Assembly (NCBI GenBank): GCA_029168955.1
Contig: JAPDOI010001362.1
Span: 1-64,000, forward strand
Direction of reading: 5' to 3'
Length of the DNA stretch: 64,000 nt
DNA from: Aplectana chamaeleonis
Lineage: Eukaryota; Nematoda; Chromadorea; Rhabditida; Cosmocercidae
Shown here: piece by piece, positions 12,701 to 24,700 of the stretch
Layout of the letters: the number at the start of each line of letters is the position of its first letter
Position numbering within the stretch: position 1 is the first letter of the stretch
The notes under the pieces: model-generated
The model's database searches: none
What the model was told of the DNA's origin: nothing
What the model saw: only the letters and a program-made list of their open reading frames with translations
Made by a program: the position numbers and the translations under genes

Positions 12701-15700
12701 GTGAAAACCATGTAAACCGAAGATATTACAAATTAATATTTTGTTTCGAGGAAGAATTCAATGTGTAGAAAATCTATGTAATCAATACTCTTCGTAAATT
12801 AATTAAAGTTACAATATTGACAATCGACTTTTGAGATTTATGATCAATTGTTAGGCCGCACAACGAAAAATGAAAAGGTTCAGAGTGTTAAACAACATTA
12901 AAAGATTCTAACATTGGGTGAATAGAGTTATACACGAATTCTAAATCACTGGTATGTTTCAAAAAATGGAGAGAGAAAGAAATTAGAGAAAGAGACTCAC
13001 CTTTTCATCGAATCACTCCTGCGGAAAGATGCATAGCATTAAATTGCAAGAAAGAGATGAAAAGATAGATGCAGAGGAAATAGAAGTTGATAAAATTCGT
13101 TTCGCCTCTGCCCGCAGACGAATTTTACCAAACAATTCTGCCGAGGCTCTTCAGTGAGGAACAGAATTGTCGATGAGAAAGCATATTGAGTAGGAAAAAA
13201 TTGAGCGAGAACTGTTGGTAAAGAGCTGCATGGGATATTACGATTAAAAAGAGGCAAGAAAAATGGTGGAAACAAGAGGAAAAAGGGTCCAAGAGTGGGG
13301 AGGGGGGAAGAATTAATGAGTCCAATCAAAATGGGATCGATAAAGTCAAAACATGTCAACATTCAAGCAAATGGTGGTATGGGGAGGAATCGGAATCAAG
13401 ATTAGAGTGTAGCTATCTCAAACGTTCATAAAATAGCAGAAAGAACTTTTTTAATGTTATTGTGATCATCTGGCAGAAGAAATTTATATGAAACTTTTTT
13501 GTTGCGATAGATACATTTGACTATGTTCACAGAAATGAATTCTGACGAGTACCCATTATACAGGAAGTGAATTTTTCAACTCTTTTAATTTATCAATGAA
13601 AAATCCACCTCAGAACAGACATTGGCTATCCTCAAGGTCTCCGTGTATATTGTTGAGGCCTTGATGATGACAGAAACTGCTGAATCTGACTGCGGAAATT
13701 TCTTAACGAGAAAATCGAAGTCGTCCGTTTTATTGTATAAACTAGTCAAAATTCCGTTACTATCTATTTTTATATTGATATCTAAGTAGTTGGTGTGAAA
13801 ATTGTCCCTATGGGTTCTTTTAATCTCTAACAAATTATTGTAAACAACAGCTAATATGTCTTCTATATAATTGTCCGTTTTGTTATGGATGATTAATAGG
13901 TCATCCATATATCTATAAGGCTCAAACAAAACATTACGAACAAAAAGACAAAGTTTTTGAAAATTTGAACTCCATCACTGATAAAACCAAGTCTGCTAGG
14001 ATGGGGCTAAAATTACCGCCTTGTGGAACTCCTTGTTTCTGTTTAAAAACGACGCTACCGAATAAACAGTAGCTATTATTGAGAAGGTAGTCAATGTAGT
14101 AAATTAAGTCATGTTTAGTATAATATCTGTAACTATTGTTTCTCGATTGGTCGTCCGTGTAGAAAGATTTGAAACCATTACTTGCGATGAACTTTTTATC
14201 AGCATTTTTAAAGCATATGTTGACCAAATAACTCATACAGCCAATAATAGTAGTATGAGGTAGGTTGGTGAACATATCAGTGAAATCTGCCGAATAAAGC
14301 TTCGCATCGTTATTTTTAAATGAGTTAAGTTGCTCCGCAATATTTATGCTTGCAATTGACCAGTATGTTTTTATTGTTTTGTTCCGAGATTTAACTATGT
14401 TAGCGTAATTAACAAAATGCTTCTTCAGTGTTGTGAATACTACACATAATTCCTGAGCGAGAGGTTTCAAACTGATATTATGTGCTCCTGTTATACATCT
14501 AAATTTGATGGGATTTTTGTGTAGCTTTGGTATGGCATAAATCAATGGAAGTGAACAATCCACTACGAATTTCAACTTGTTCTTCAGGGTGAAAAACTTA
14601 TGCTTAAGAATTATTGAAACTTCATTTGCATTTGGAACGGCTTCATAAACATCATTGTTATTTCCATACACTATTGTATTGTTGACTTCATCAAAAGTAA
14701 TTCCCATCTCTTTCATTAAAAACATAAGATAATATTTCTTACAAATTAGTCCATAGTTATTGCTAGCCTTATCCAATGGACAAAATATGAAAGCCTTTTG
14801 CAACCTTTTTGACAACTTCATATGGAAACTTCCAAGTATTTTCTTTAAGTAACTCTCCATGAAGAAGTGGTTTTAATTTTGTCCTGTATTCTGTGTCTAA
14901 AAGGACATGACACGGTTGATTTTCTCGCCGTTTAGCTTGAACTTATTAATCAAGTGATTGACAACCTCTAGTGTGGTTTGATCAAAAATAGTTTTAATAT
15001 CTTGTCTATTAGACTTATCGTTGAATCTGAACTTAGTGCCTTTGTTAAGGATGTTACGGAAAACAACATCGTCAATTATATCCAAATTACCTGTAATTAT
15101 ATGTCCATTGCTAGAGCAGATATAATTATGATATTTATCACTATCTGTTTCACAAACACACGACATACTCAAAACATCTTTAATTTCAGTGGTAGTCAGA
15201 GTTCTCAGAAATTTATTATAATTGTAAATTCTAGCAGAAATAGGATTGCTGTAAGTAAATATTGGTCTAAAGATTTTTTCATTGTTATCTACGACCCCAA
15301 TTATGTTTTTGATGGTGAGAGAATTAAACATTTTATTGAAATTCACTTTGTCAAATATTTTGTTAGCAAACGGAATCTTGATAAGATGACCTTCCAATTT
15401 ATGTATTTTTGGTTTGCACATATTGATGTTATAATGCAGGCTGGTTAGCAAACAGAAGACAAGGAATCTATATTTTTGTTGAGTATTCTTCAAAAATTCT
15501 GCTGAAAGTGATGACTTCAGAAGGCTTCGAATATTTTTCTTATCCAAGGACTTCAGTAATCTATAAATTTCCATCGCTTTATCGGAATCGTTCTCATGAT
15601 TAGTAAGCTAATTGAGAATTTCCTTACATTTTTCTCTATTTCTGAACTTTTTGTTTTTATTTTTACCTGTTTTTCTTTCTTTGGTGATTCTGAGTGAAGA

Positions 15701-18700
15701 GAAGGGATCGCTAAATTTGTATCAAAGCGGATTTGTGACATCAGTGATATTACCATAGCACTTAATATTATCATTAAGACCAAACGGGTGAGCAGTCATC
15801 AACAGTTTGATCCAGTATAATTTTTGTTTCGAGCAGAACGCTTTGATCTTCATTTGAGGCTAGAGCATCTAGAATATGGACAGAAAATCCTGAGCGACAT
15901 TTTTGAAAATGATGGTACAACAGCGTAGGTTTCTTAAAATTTTCAATGTTATTCATATGCTCTTTAATTCTAAATTTGAGACTTCGCTGTGTAATTCCAA
16001 CATATTGTTTTTCACAACAATTGCATTGCAAACAATAAACTACTCCTTTTGTATTACAATTACTAGTGGGAGTATGATAAGTATTTATTATGAATTTTGT
16101 AGTGTGAGAGCAGATTTGATTCTCAAACCTGATGAGACTGCAAATGCTACAGATATTTTTACACTTTTTACCTATGGTGTGGCTTCCCAAGTCTTTAACT
16201 GTATAATGCCCATTACCTACCTTATACTTAGTGAAGCTGGTAACCTGAAAGTAATTGCTCTGACTGACTTGCATGGAGTTTTTTGACTGTTAAATCCACA
16301 TCACCTAGGAAGCCAAGCCTAAGTGAAGGGGGGAGTCCACCTTAAGGTTGGTGTTCCGAAAGGCTTCGGTGGGGCTGCCACCAAGGGAATGACGGGCCCT
16401 TTTTGTTCAAACGAACCAGTGTTACCGGAAGCGTGCAGAGGAGACGCCAACCACGCTACTCTACACCCCACATCAGCAACAACGCCTATTTTTAGTAAGA
16501 GGTATGGCCCTCCTTCAATGTGTGAGTTGATTGTTGCAGGGTTTCATCACAACCCATAACATGCAAGACAAAAAAAAAGAATAAAATAAAAAGGGCAAAT
16601 TTAGTTGAGGAAGGGAAGCTCAAACGCATAGGTAAATCATACAGTATCTCACCACTGAAACCAAAGATAAAGTACTATTTTTGGTCGATGTATGGGTGTA
16701 TACTAAACTGGCGACTACTTCTCGATTCTATAGCCCATATGAGCCCGACTGGAGATGTGAGGAGTGTTGTTGTTTTCGGCCGAAGAGTCATGTTTTGATT
16801 AACATAAAACAAACGAAAAATTCTTCGGCTCTTCCAAAAATTGGGATATCTGTCTACGAAGCGTCCTCTGCACAGTCAATGTTAGCTGGTTTTCACAGCT
16901 TTCCTAGAAAGAGAAGAAACGCGACGCCAATTCGAGGAAATCTGCTGAAAAACTCGAAATTTTTAAATTTTTTAAAATTGCGATCTAACTTCCATATTTC
17001 TTTTTGTACTCTGAGGTTGGGTGTTCCGAAAATACTATTGCTCACTGTTAGAATGAGTGGGTTCTAGTTATCGAGAAAATTGCACCAACACAGGAGATGA
17101 GAAATGTCAACGGCATGGGTTGCCTTTCGTCGGGTAGAGCCTCACCCTGGTTCGATTATGATCTCATCTAAAAACTCAGAGATGAGTGAATGGCCCAGGA
17201 GATTTCTATTTTTTGTTACAGCTGCTGATGCTATTTTCGAATTTCCAACATAATATGGGACAGAAAATGGGACCTCGTCGGGTCTAGAAGTTCTTAAAAA
17301 TCATCCTTAAAATTTTGGAAACCCGATGCTGCCTACCACTTTAAATTGATGCTAGGAGGAGAAATCAGTTTAGCTGGATACATACAAGTTCTAGTAATCG
17401 GATAAATCGTCTCAACATCGGGGCGCAAAAGTGTCTGCGGCCAGTGTTTCCTTTGGTGACAAACAGTGCCAGCGACTTGGGCGTAATTATGCTCTCGGTT
17501 AAAGACTCGAACATGAGCAAATATCCAAATGGACTCTATTTATGTAAAGTTTGCTTACGTTGAAAATCGATTTCTTACTTTCTAGGAGGATGAAAATGGC
17601 ACATCACCACGCAACTTTTCGTATTCGTATTTTTTTTTCAAGACGATAGAACATCCCACTTTGAAAAATTGTTGGGAAAACCTTAAACTGATATTAGCAC
17701 AAATAACACTCGAATGCCGTTTCTTTCTTGGAATATGATAGCATAAGTCTTGCTGAAAAGTCAAATCCCGTAAGAATCGCTATTCGATGCATAATATCTC
17801 ACTGACTTTTTCGTTAAGTGTCCTCTAATGAAGGCACGTAACAGTAACTTGAATCTACATTCATATAGTGATGAAAAATCAGAAACAATTACATAAGAAA
17901 AGATTTTTTGCTGGCCAAAGTCTGATGAAAATTAAGAATCTGAAAAAAAGACACTTGAAGTTTTGTTTTTGAAACTTATCTTCTCTTACCAATTAGTGTT
18001 ACTGATCATGAGAATATACATTGAATTACAATTTCGGTAAGAGTATCAACTTTTCGCCGAAACGGTATTTGCAAAAAAGACGCTCGAAACCGCCGGCGAC
18101 CGCCGACGGCCGGCGGTCGCCTGCGCCCACCGGCGGCAATGTGCACTCGCCAACCGACCGAACTGTACACTGTGTCAACAGTCGCTCACAATAGCTGAAG
18201 AACTTTTTTTGTTGCATGAGAAAACAAATGTTATCATACAAACCAGTAATGTTTTTGTTGATACCTCTTGATCAGCGTGACGAATTCCCGCGGTTCCGGT
18301 ACCGGTTCTATTGTTATCTTTGTAGAGTGTAGTCTTATCGCGAATTTAGACGGTGAATTTTTCTGACCGGAATGGTCAGAAGTCTTCTCGTAGGTTGTAC
18401 TTCAGTAAATGAACGGGGCTGCGGAAGTAAGCTCTGGTACATCCCTAGTAACCTGTTGATTTCGATTATCGCCAGCAGCGGAGCGGTGGGCCTCGGTGAA
18501 ATATAACTAGTGATAAGGAGGTTTTGACGAAAAGGCCACCGCTTCGCGCTGTGATAACCGAAAACATGAGTTCACTTGAAATGGTTCAGAGTCCAGATTT
18601 TCTCGCGCGATCGGAATATCGATGGCCAGCAGGGATGTGCGCAATTACGACTAACGACTAACGGGCTTTTTAGGTGTTACGTCTAACGACTAAATAAATG

Positions 18701-21700
18701 AAATTTTTTTCGTGCGCAATCCCAAAAAAACGTTAGAAAATCAGTAGTCAATCACACCGCGCTACAATCCAAGGATTACATGAGTATTGAAATATGTGTA
18801 ATCTTCATTTCCACGTTAAGCCTAGTTTTGACTGCATGTGGTCGCTGCGGCCATGCGAGGGACAACTGTTCCTTTTTCATCGCGCGTAAAGGAAAGCCGC
18901 TCCAATAGTGATCGCTTCGTAGCAAACGTCCTACATCGCTGGGTCGCGGCGACGAAATCCTATGCTTTACTGCATCGCTGCTCGAAAAGCGATTCTCATT
19001 GGTCGCTGACCATCGCTCCATCGCGGTCAAAATGGCAGCGATGGAGCGATTGCCAGTGAATAACACGTTTCGTCTAGTGAACATTGACCCTTTCACATGA
19101 CAAGATCAGTCTTTTCGAGTTGAAACGCGTTATTGATAACTACCAGCCATTGATTTCACTGATTGATTGAATTTCATCGATCATCCGTGAGGCGATGCAC
19201 TATGAACAGAATCGCTGCCGCTGCTACATCGCTGCAGCAGCGGGTGCAAAATCGCTGCGATGAAAAACAGCAGCGATGCAGTCAAAACTAGGCTTTAGTC
19301 GCAGTCGAATTATCACCATCGTAGATGCGAAGCGGTTGTTTTTCGTAAAATTCAGCCATGAAAATAAAGATATCACTCTAGAAACCGCACCAGTGCGAGT
19401 AGCGGGGAAATGAAGGCTACTTCCCTGTTAGTTGTTCGAGGTTGGTGGTACTAAACAAATAAACCTTTCACTATTTATTATTTCTACTGGCCCTGCTTCG
19501 CAGTCCTGTAACCCCCACATTATGACCCCAACCGAACTTTGCGCAAGGTTAGGCGCAGCATTTATGCGACTTCGTGCCGGTCGCGCGACTTTATGGTAGG
19601 CTCACTGAACCAGTTCCGGCACCGGCCGGCTCCAGCGGAGATTTTTACAGAGGACCGTATCAGTAGTGATAATATGGATCGGTGCCTGCAGACCACAACT
19701 GCTCACAGATGGCAACTGCAATACTCGACATAGGCCCGTAGTAAACCCACCACTCAGTCAGGATTATCTGAATGGGTGATAAGATGAGCCTGAAACGATT
19801 AAGACAGGGTTCAGACGAGTCCGAAATCGTATCGAGCGATAGATTGCATTCAAGCGGTCGGTCTTGCAAAGCCATGATGATGGGGGTATGATTATACCTG
19901 TGATGACAGGAACAACAGGCCATTATTCTCTACGTGGTCGTTAACGGATCGACCAACTCCATGCTCCGTTTCTCAATAAATGAAATGCTGTTTGTTTCGT
20001 GGAAGCTGAAATTGATAATAATACATTGATAAGCCGAAATCTCAGCTGAATTATTTAAGTTACTCCTTTGCTCCTTAAAACAGTCTCGAGCGCACTCCTG
20101 ACCTGGCACGCTGTTTCTCCCTTCTCTTGCCAAGAAGTCAGTCAGATCTGACTGAATCGATTCAGTCAGATCTGACTGAGTGATTCAGCTTAACTTGTTT
20201 GATGCCGACTTTCTCTGTTTAGCCTAGGTCGCTATCCTACAACACGTACGTCTGAAATGTGTGCGGCTCATCTGAATTCTTTTCAGAACATGGATTCAGA
20301 TAGGCTGAACTGAAATTTTCGCCGGCTTTACTACGGGCCATAATCTCCATGTTCTCCATTCTTCGAACCTCGGCATCGTATAATAAACTTCTTAATGCTA
20401 TGCCAAGGCGTTAGGCGCTTGGTAGGATAGATATACGAATTAAATGGCTCTCGAATAAGTTTTTTAGGCCTTAGAAGAGGACGTGAAGTCAAAACATCAG
20501 GCCGTTAGTAAAGTTCCACCTATAAACCTTGTTTGGAATAGCAGTAGAAAATCTATTTTCGACTCACCGTATTTCCTCTAGTAGAAGTACATTAAAAAGA
20601 GAGGGCTGAAAATTAGAAGTACACCATTTTTCGCAGTATACCTCTCTTAGTAGCACATTCGAAAATAAGATAAGGAATAGAAATTTAGATTCTAAAACAG
20701 TGGTACGGCCAAGAAAAAGAAAACATTGACGAGTGTGCAAGCGATGACTCAGTGAGACTTGAATAGCTGACTTTTCATGGCTGTTGATCTCGAAAATCAT
20801 ACTTTTATTATTATAATCCCCACTAACAATAAGAGAATCCAAAAATAAGATTGAAAAATAGAAATACGCCTCTATTAGCAGCACACCTAGCAAAGAGGCC
20901 TGATGATTAAAGTATCTGGTTCCGAGCCAGATTTACTCTATTCCCTCGCGCGCTTGTGCGGAGCGAGGGTAGAGAAGGCGAGAAAGTGTGGGGAGAAGAC
21001 GCAGCGTATGCGCGAAGACGCACGCGATAAACGGAAATAAATTTCACTCGGAAACAGGGAATACATGTACCTTCAGGGGAGAAAATACGGTATTTTTACA
21101 TTCGCCGCCCGTGATCCATGTGTAGAAAATTTTGGCAAATTACATGGTTAACCTCTAGACTAAAAATAATGGTCCAGATTTTTCGTGTATGCTACACGGT
21201 AGAAACGATGATTTTCACTTCCTCATTCGAAACCAGGATGCCTGTAGCAGGCGCTTCGCGCAGGGATCGCATCTTTTTTGGAGAGTGGACGGACTGCGTC
21301 AGCTCTTAACAAACATGTGTTAGCGGTATGGTATACTTTAACGCTGTCATGAGCAAGAAGCATGCAATCTAGCACAAATCGCGGCGGCACCCGCATCAAA
21401 GGCATCGGTCGTCGTAGGTACAGTTATTTCGCGTCTGTCGCAGCGTCGCCTCGCGGAGGGCTGACCTACCGCGAATGTGCCGAAGCCTGTCGCTGTGCAG
21501 AGCGACGCGACTGCAAGTCGCAAAAGTATACTATACCCCCAATCTGTGAATTCTCTGCTCGCAGCGACGACCACCGCAACCGGCTACAAACACGACTGTA
21601 CCTCGGTGAATTCTACCGCAGACTGCGCCTGTAGGTGTCTGTCTGCGGCACGTAGTGTATACCTGCTGCGAAACACGCCGAGATAAAGAATGATTTTAGT

Positions 21701-24700
21701 TAGCTGTTAATTTTAACGTGGTTTGTAGACTCCCCAAATGTGAGAGGAGGACCCACATTTTCATTTGTTAGGTTCTGAATTTTGAAAGAATGCAGTTTTC
21801 TTGGGACACTCTGATTGGTATCTATTACAGGTGGAGAGGCCGGATCAGCGGACACTGCTCGCGATCCTCGAGGTTTCGCTGTAAAATTCTACACCGAAGA
21901 GGGAAACTGGGATATGGTAGGTTCTATTACCAACAAGGGTAATGGCTCTGGGTCGCAGTGGACATTTCTAATTGATGGGTGGAATGGAGGGAGCGAGGGG
22001 TAACTAGAGATTTTCTGTGTCCACAACTCCCTAGCATTAGTGCAGTACATGTTTAACAGCCTAGTTTTTCTCATTTTAAGCATCCACAGTGAACCAAAGG
22101 CATAATCTTTTAGGTTGATGCAAAAGTTTCCGGGCTTTTCATGACTTTGAATAATTTTTTTTTCAAAAACAAACAAGGCTCACCAAACAAAATAATTTCC
22201 ATCACATTCAAGGATCCTTAGCCACCGATTGGGCAGATCATGAATTCTCGACGCGTAGAACTCTGGCTGTTTCGAGTCGAAGTATCCTTCTAAGGCCATT
22301 TTGACTTCGTCATCGTTAATGGACTGTTTTCCATCCAGGAAGTGCTGCATCGAGCGGAACATATGGTAGTCGGAAGGGGCAAGATCTGGGCTATATGGAG
22401 GATGAGGAAGAACTTCCCAGCCCAGGTCCAGCAGTTTCTGTCGGGTTATCCGAGATATGTATGGCCGAGCATTGTCGTGAAGAAGGCGAACAGAAACTGC
22501 TGGGCCTGGAGTTCTTTCTCACCCTCCACATAGCTCAGATCTTGCCCCTTCTCTGATTACCATCTGTTTCGCTCGATACTGCACTTCCTGAATGGAAAAC
22601 GGTTCACTGACGATGACGAAGTCAAAATGGTCTTAAATGAATACTTCAACTCGAAGCAGCCAAAGTTCTATGCTTCGGAAATTCACGATCTGCCCTATCG
22701 GTGGCGAAGGATCCTTGAATGTGATGGAAATCATTTTGTTGGGTGAGCCTTGTTTGTTTGTGAAATAAATGTTTTTTATTCAAAGTCGTGAAAAGTCCGG
22801 AAACTTTTGCATCAACCTAATAGTTCACTAAAACGTATACATCTTCAGACGAAGCAGAGGTGGTCGGCTGGAGATCAATATGCACAAACTCAATGCCACA
22901 CGCTCGTCTTCAGTTGAGCGAGAGCGGTCGAATCGCAACGAGGTTGATCTTCCTCTTCTTTGCAGCCACTGAGAGGGGTTTCGTCACAAGTTGAGAAACT
23001 GGGCGACCAGCACTGGAATTCGTCCACAAGTCTATTGTACTGAGCGTTGTTGGCTTCTTTGGACAACGAAATAGGTGCTTAGTGTCGTGGCCTTGGTTTC
23101 CACAGTCCGGGCACACGTCAGGCCGGCTATTGTCAATCCTGTGCAGGTAAGACATAAGCAATGGAGAATGTCCGCAGTGTAACGAAGCGAGGATACACCT
23201 GGCGCGCCTACCGAGCTCGGACTCGGTATCAGATACCCTGGGCTGCACATCACCGAGAATAGGGTTAACGGCCGCTTTGGCGAGATGATCCTCCACGAAC
23301 CGGGTGTGCTCCGCGCGTAAGAGACGAAGCCGTTCTTGATTCGAGTCGGTCCATCTCTGTACATTCACTTTGTTCGGAGCATCGGCAAACGGCACTCTGA
23401 TCGATCTCTCTCTAACGGGATTTAAAAGTCTTCTCGGCGGATGATTAGGCTGCTTAAGGACATTAATGAACATCTGCTGAGCCTTGAGCTGACAATGCTC
23501 TTTCACTGGCAAGATACGGGCCTCGGCGTGAAGGTGCTCAATCGGTGAGCTTTTTGCACATCCAGTGGCTACTCGAAGTGCAGCATTCAGAATTCGCTGC
23601 ACCTTTGTCCAGGAACTATCCGACACGATGTGCTGCCAGACAGGTGCAGCATACTCCAGTGCAGGCTGCAGAATAGCTCGATATGCCGTCAAGATTGTCT
23701 CTCTGCTGCAACCCCAGGACGTTCCTCCTAGAGCTCTCAACACATTAAGCTTTGCCTTGATAATTGCCTGCTTCTGTTCAGCTTTTTTACGAAACTTCAG
23801 CGGTGGGTCCAAAACGAGGCCCAGCGGTTTGGGAAATTTTTTAAATTTCCCAAACGAGGTTGATGCACATTGATCTCCAACCGTCCGCCTCTGCTTCGTA
23901 AGGAGATACAAGGTCTGTCCGAATGAGACTGTCCGCCCACGCGGTCGGCGTACGTGTCGACCTTCGGTGAATTAGGCATTTTTCGTATTTGAAAATCGAT
24001 AAACAGGAATATTAGACGAATATTGACTAATATCCAAGTCAGCTGATTGCAGTCGGGGCAAGGCTCTTTCAAGAGCTGCCTTCGCTTCGGCCGCGTGACA
24101 CGCACGTGGACCGCGTGGGCGGACAGTTTCAGACTTTATACGTTTTGGTAAGCTAAACCATATACCCTCGTGAGTGAAATTTGTGAGGTTCAAGCTAAAA
24201 TTAATTGTACAGTAGAGCACTTTCAGGTAGGAAACAACACTCCGATTTTCTTCATTCGTGACCCCATCCAGTTCCCGAACTTCATCCACACTCAGAAGCG
24301 AAATCCCCAGACCCATTTGAAGGACCCGGATATGATGTGGGATTTCTGGGGACTACGCCCTGAATCCACGCATCAGGTAGGAATATTTAAATACCTTCCT
24401 AGAAGAAAATATCAGCTTTTTCTAATTCAGGTTATGTTTTTGATGTCGGATCGAGGAACTCCTGACGGTTTCCGCTTCATGAACGGCTATGGTTCCCATA
24501 CTTACAAGCTGGTCAACGCCGATGGGGAACCGGTTTACTGCAAGTTCCACTTCAAGGTTTGTCCACGACTTTTCTTTCATGAATTATCGTTAGACTGATT
24601 TTATCCGAATTTCTAGGCTCAGAAGATCAAGAATCTCATGGCAGATGAAGCCGGTCGTCTAGCCGGAGAAGATCCGGACTATGCCATCCGGGATCTTTAT

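Larger units (their letters stand above)
13560..16290 (-). mobile_element. Penelope-like retroelement, Naiad-type (N-terminal GIY-YIG), decayed
   Basis: On the minus strand the order is GIY-YIG nuclease (16274-15774), a lysine-rich linker (15783-15553), a CxC linker domain (15574-14897) and an RT (14860-13934, then 13929-13585). Canonical Penelope elements carry the nuclease after the RT. The permuted order together with a CVC motif is the published signature of the Naiad/Chlamys clade. The reading frame changes at about 15778, 15565 and 13931, and TAG (14897-14899) plus a nearby TAA interrupt it, so this copy is dead. It lies in the right arm of the palindrome, in a segment absent from the left arm, so it inserted after or during arm divergence. 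Confidence 0.85.
6834..18165. mobile_element. 11.3-kb inverted-repeat element in the catalase intron, TA-flanked
   Basis: Both ends read CAGTTCGGTCGGTTGGCG inward and are flanked by TA (6832-6833 and 18166-18167). Two nested pairs of arms are seen: outer 6834-8318 with 16684-18165, and inner 8671-10344 with 11110-13049, around a 765-bp centre. The inner parts of the termini are GC-rich (CCGCCGG, CGCCGGCG), unlike the AT-rich body. The arms differ by scattered substitutions and indels, such as ~220 bp extra at about 11484-11698. No transposase was recognised, so it is non-autonomous or decayed. CAGT ends with a TA duplication fit Tc1/mariner-type insertion, but this is an inference. Confidence 0.8.
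22110..22820. mobile_element. Palindromic mariner derivative
   Basis: Both ends read TTAGGTTGATGCAAAAGTTT inward, typical of mariner termini. Each half contains the C-terminal part of a mariner transposase running outward, one on each strand, so the element is an inverted dimer of a mariner 3' half. The axis lies near 22488. It occupies the catalase intron between 21916 and 24227. Confidence 0.85.

Noticed and set aside
13358..13747. Minus-strand open frames across 53358-53747 encoding VC repeats
   Set aside because: They are translations of the CA microsatellite (true location 53358-53747), not genes. The coordinates of this entry's span hold only short frames next to the Penelope-like element.
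14861..14899. Selenocysteine (UGA) read-through in the Naiad-like element, as reported for some Naiads
   Set aside because: The stops between linker and RT are TAG and TAA, and the other breaks are frameshifts. Nothing supports UGA recoding.
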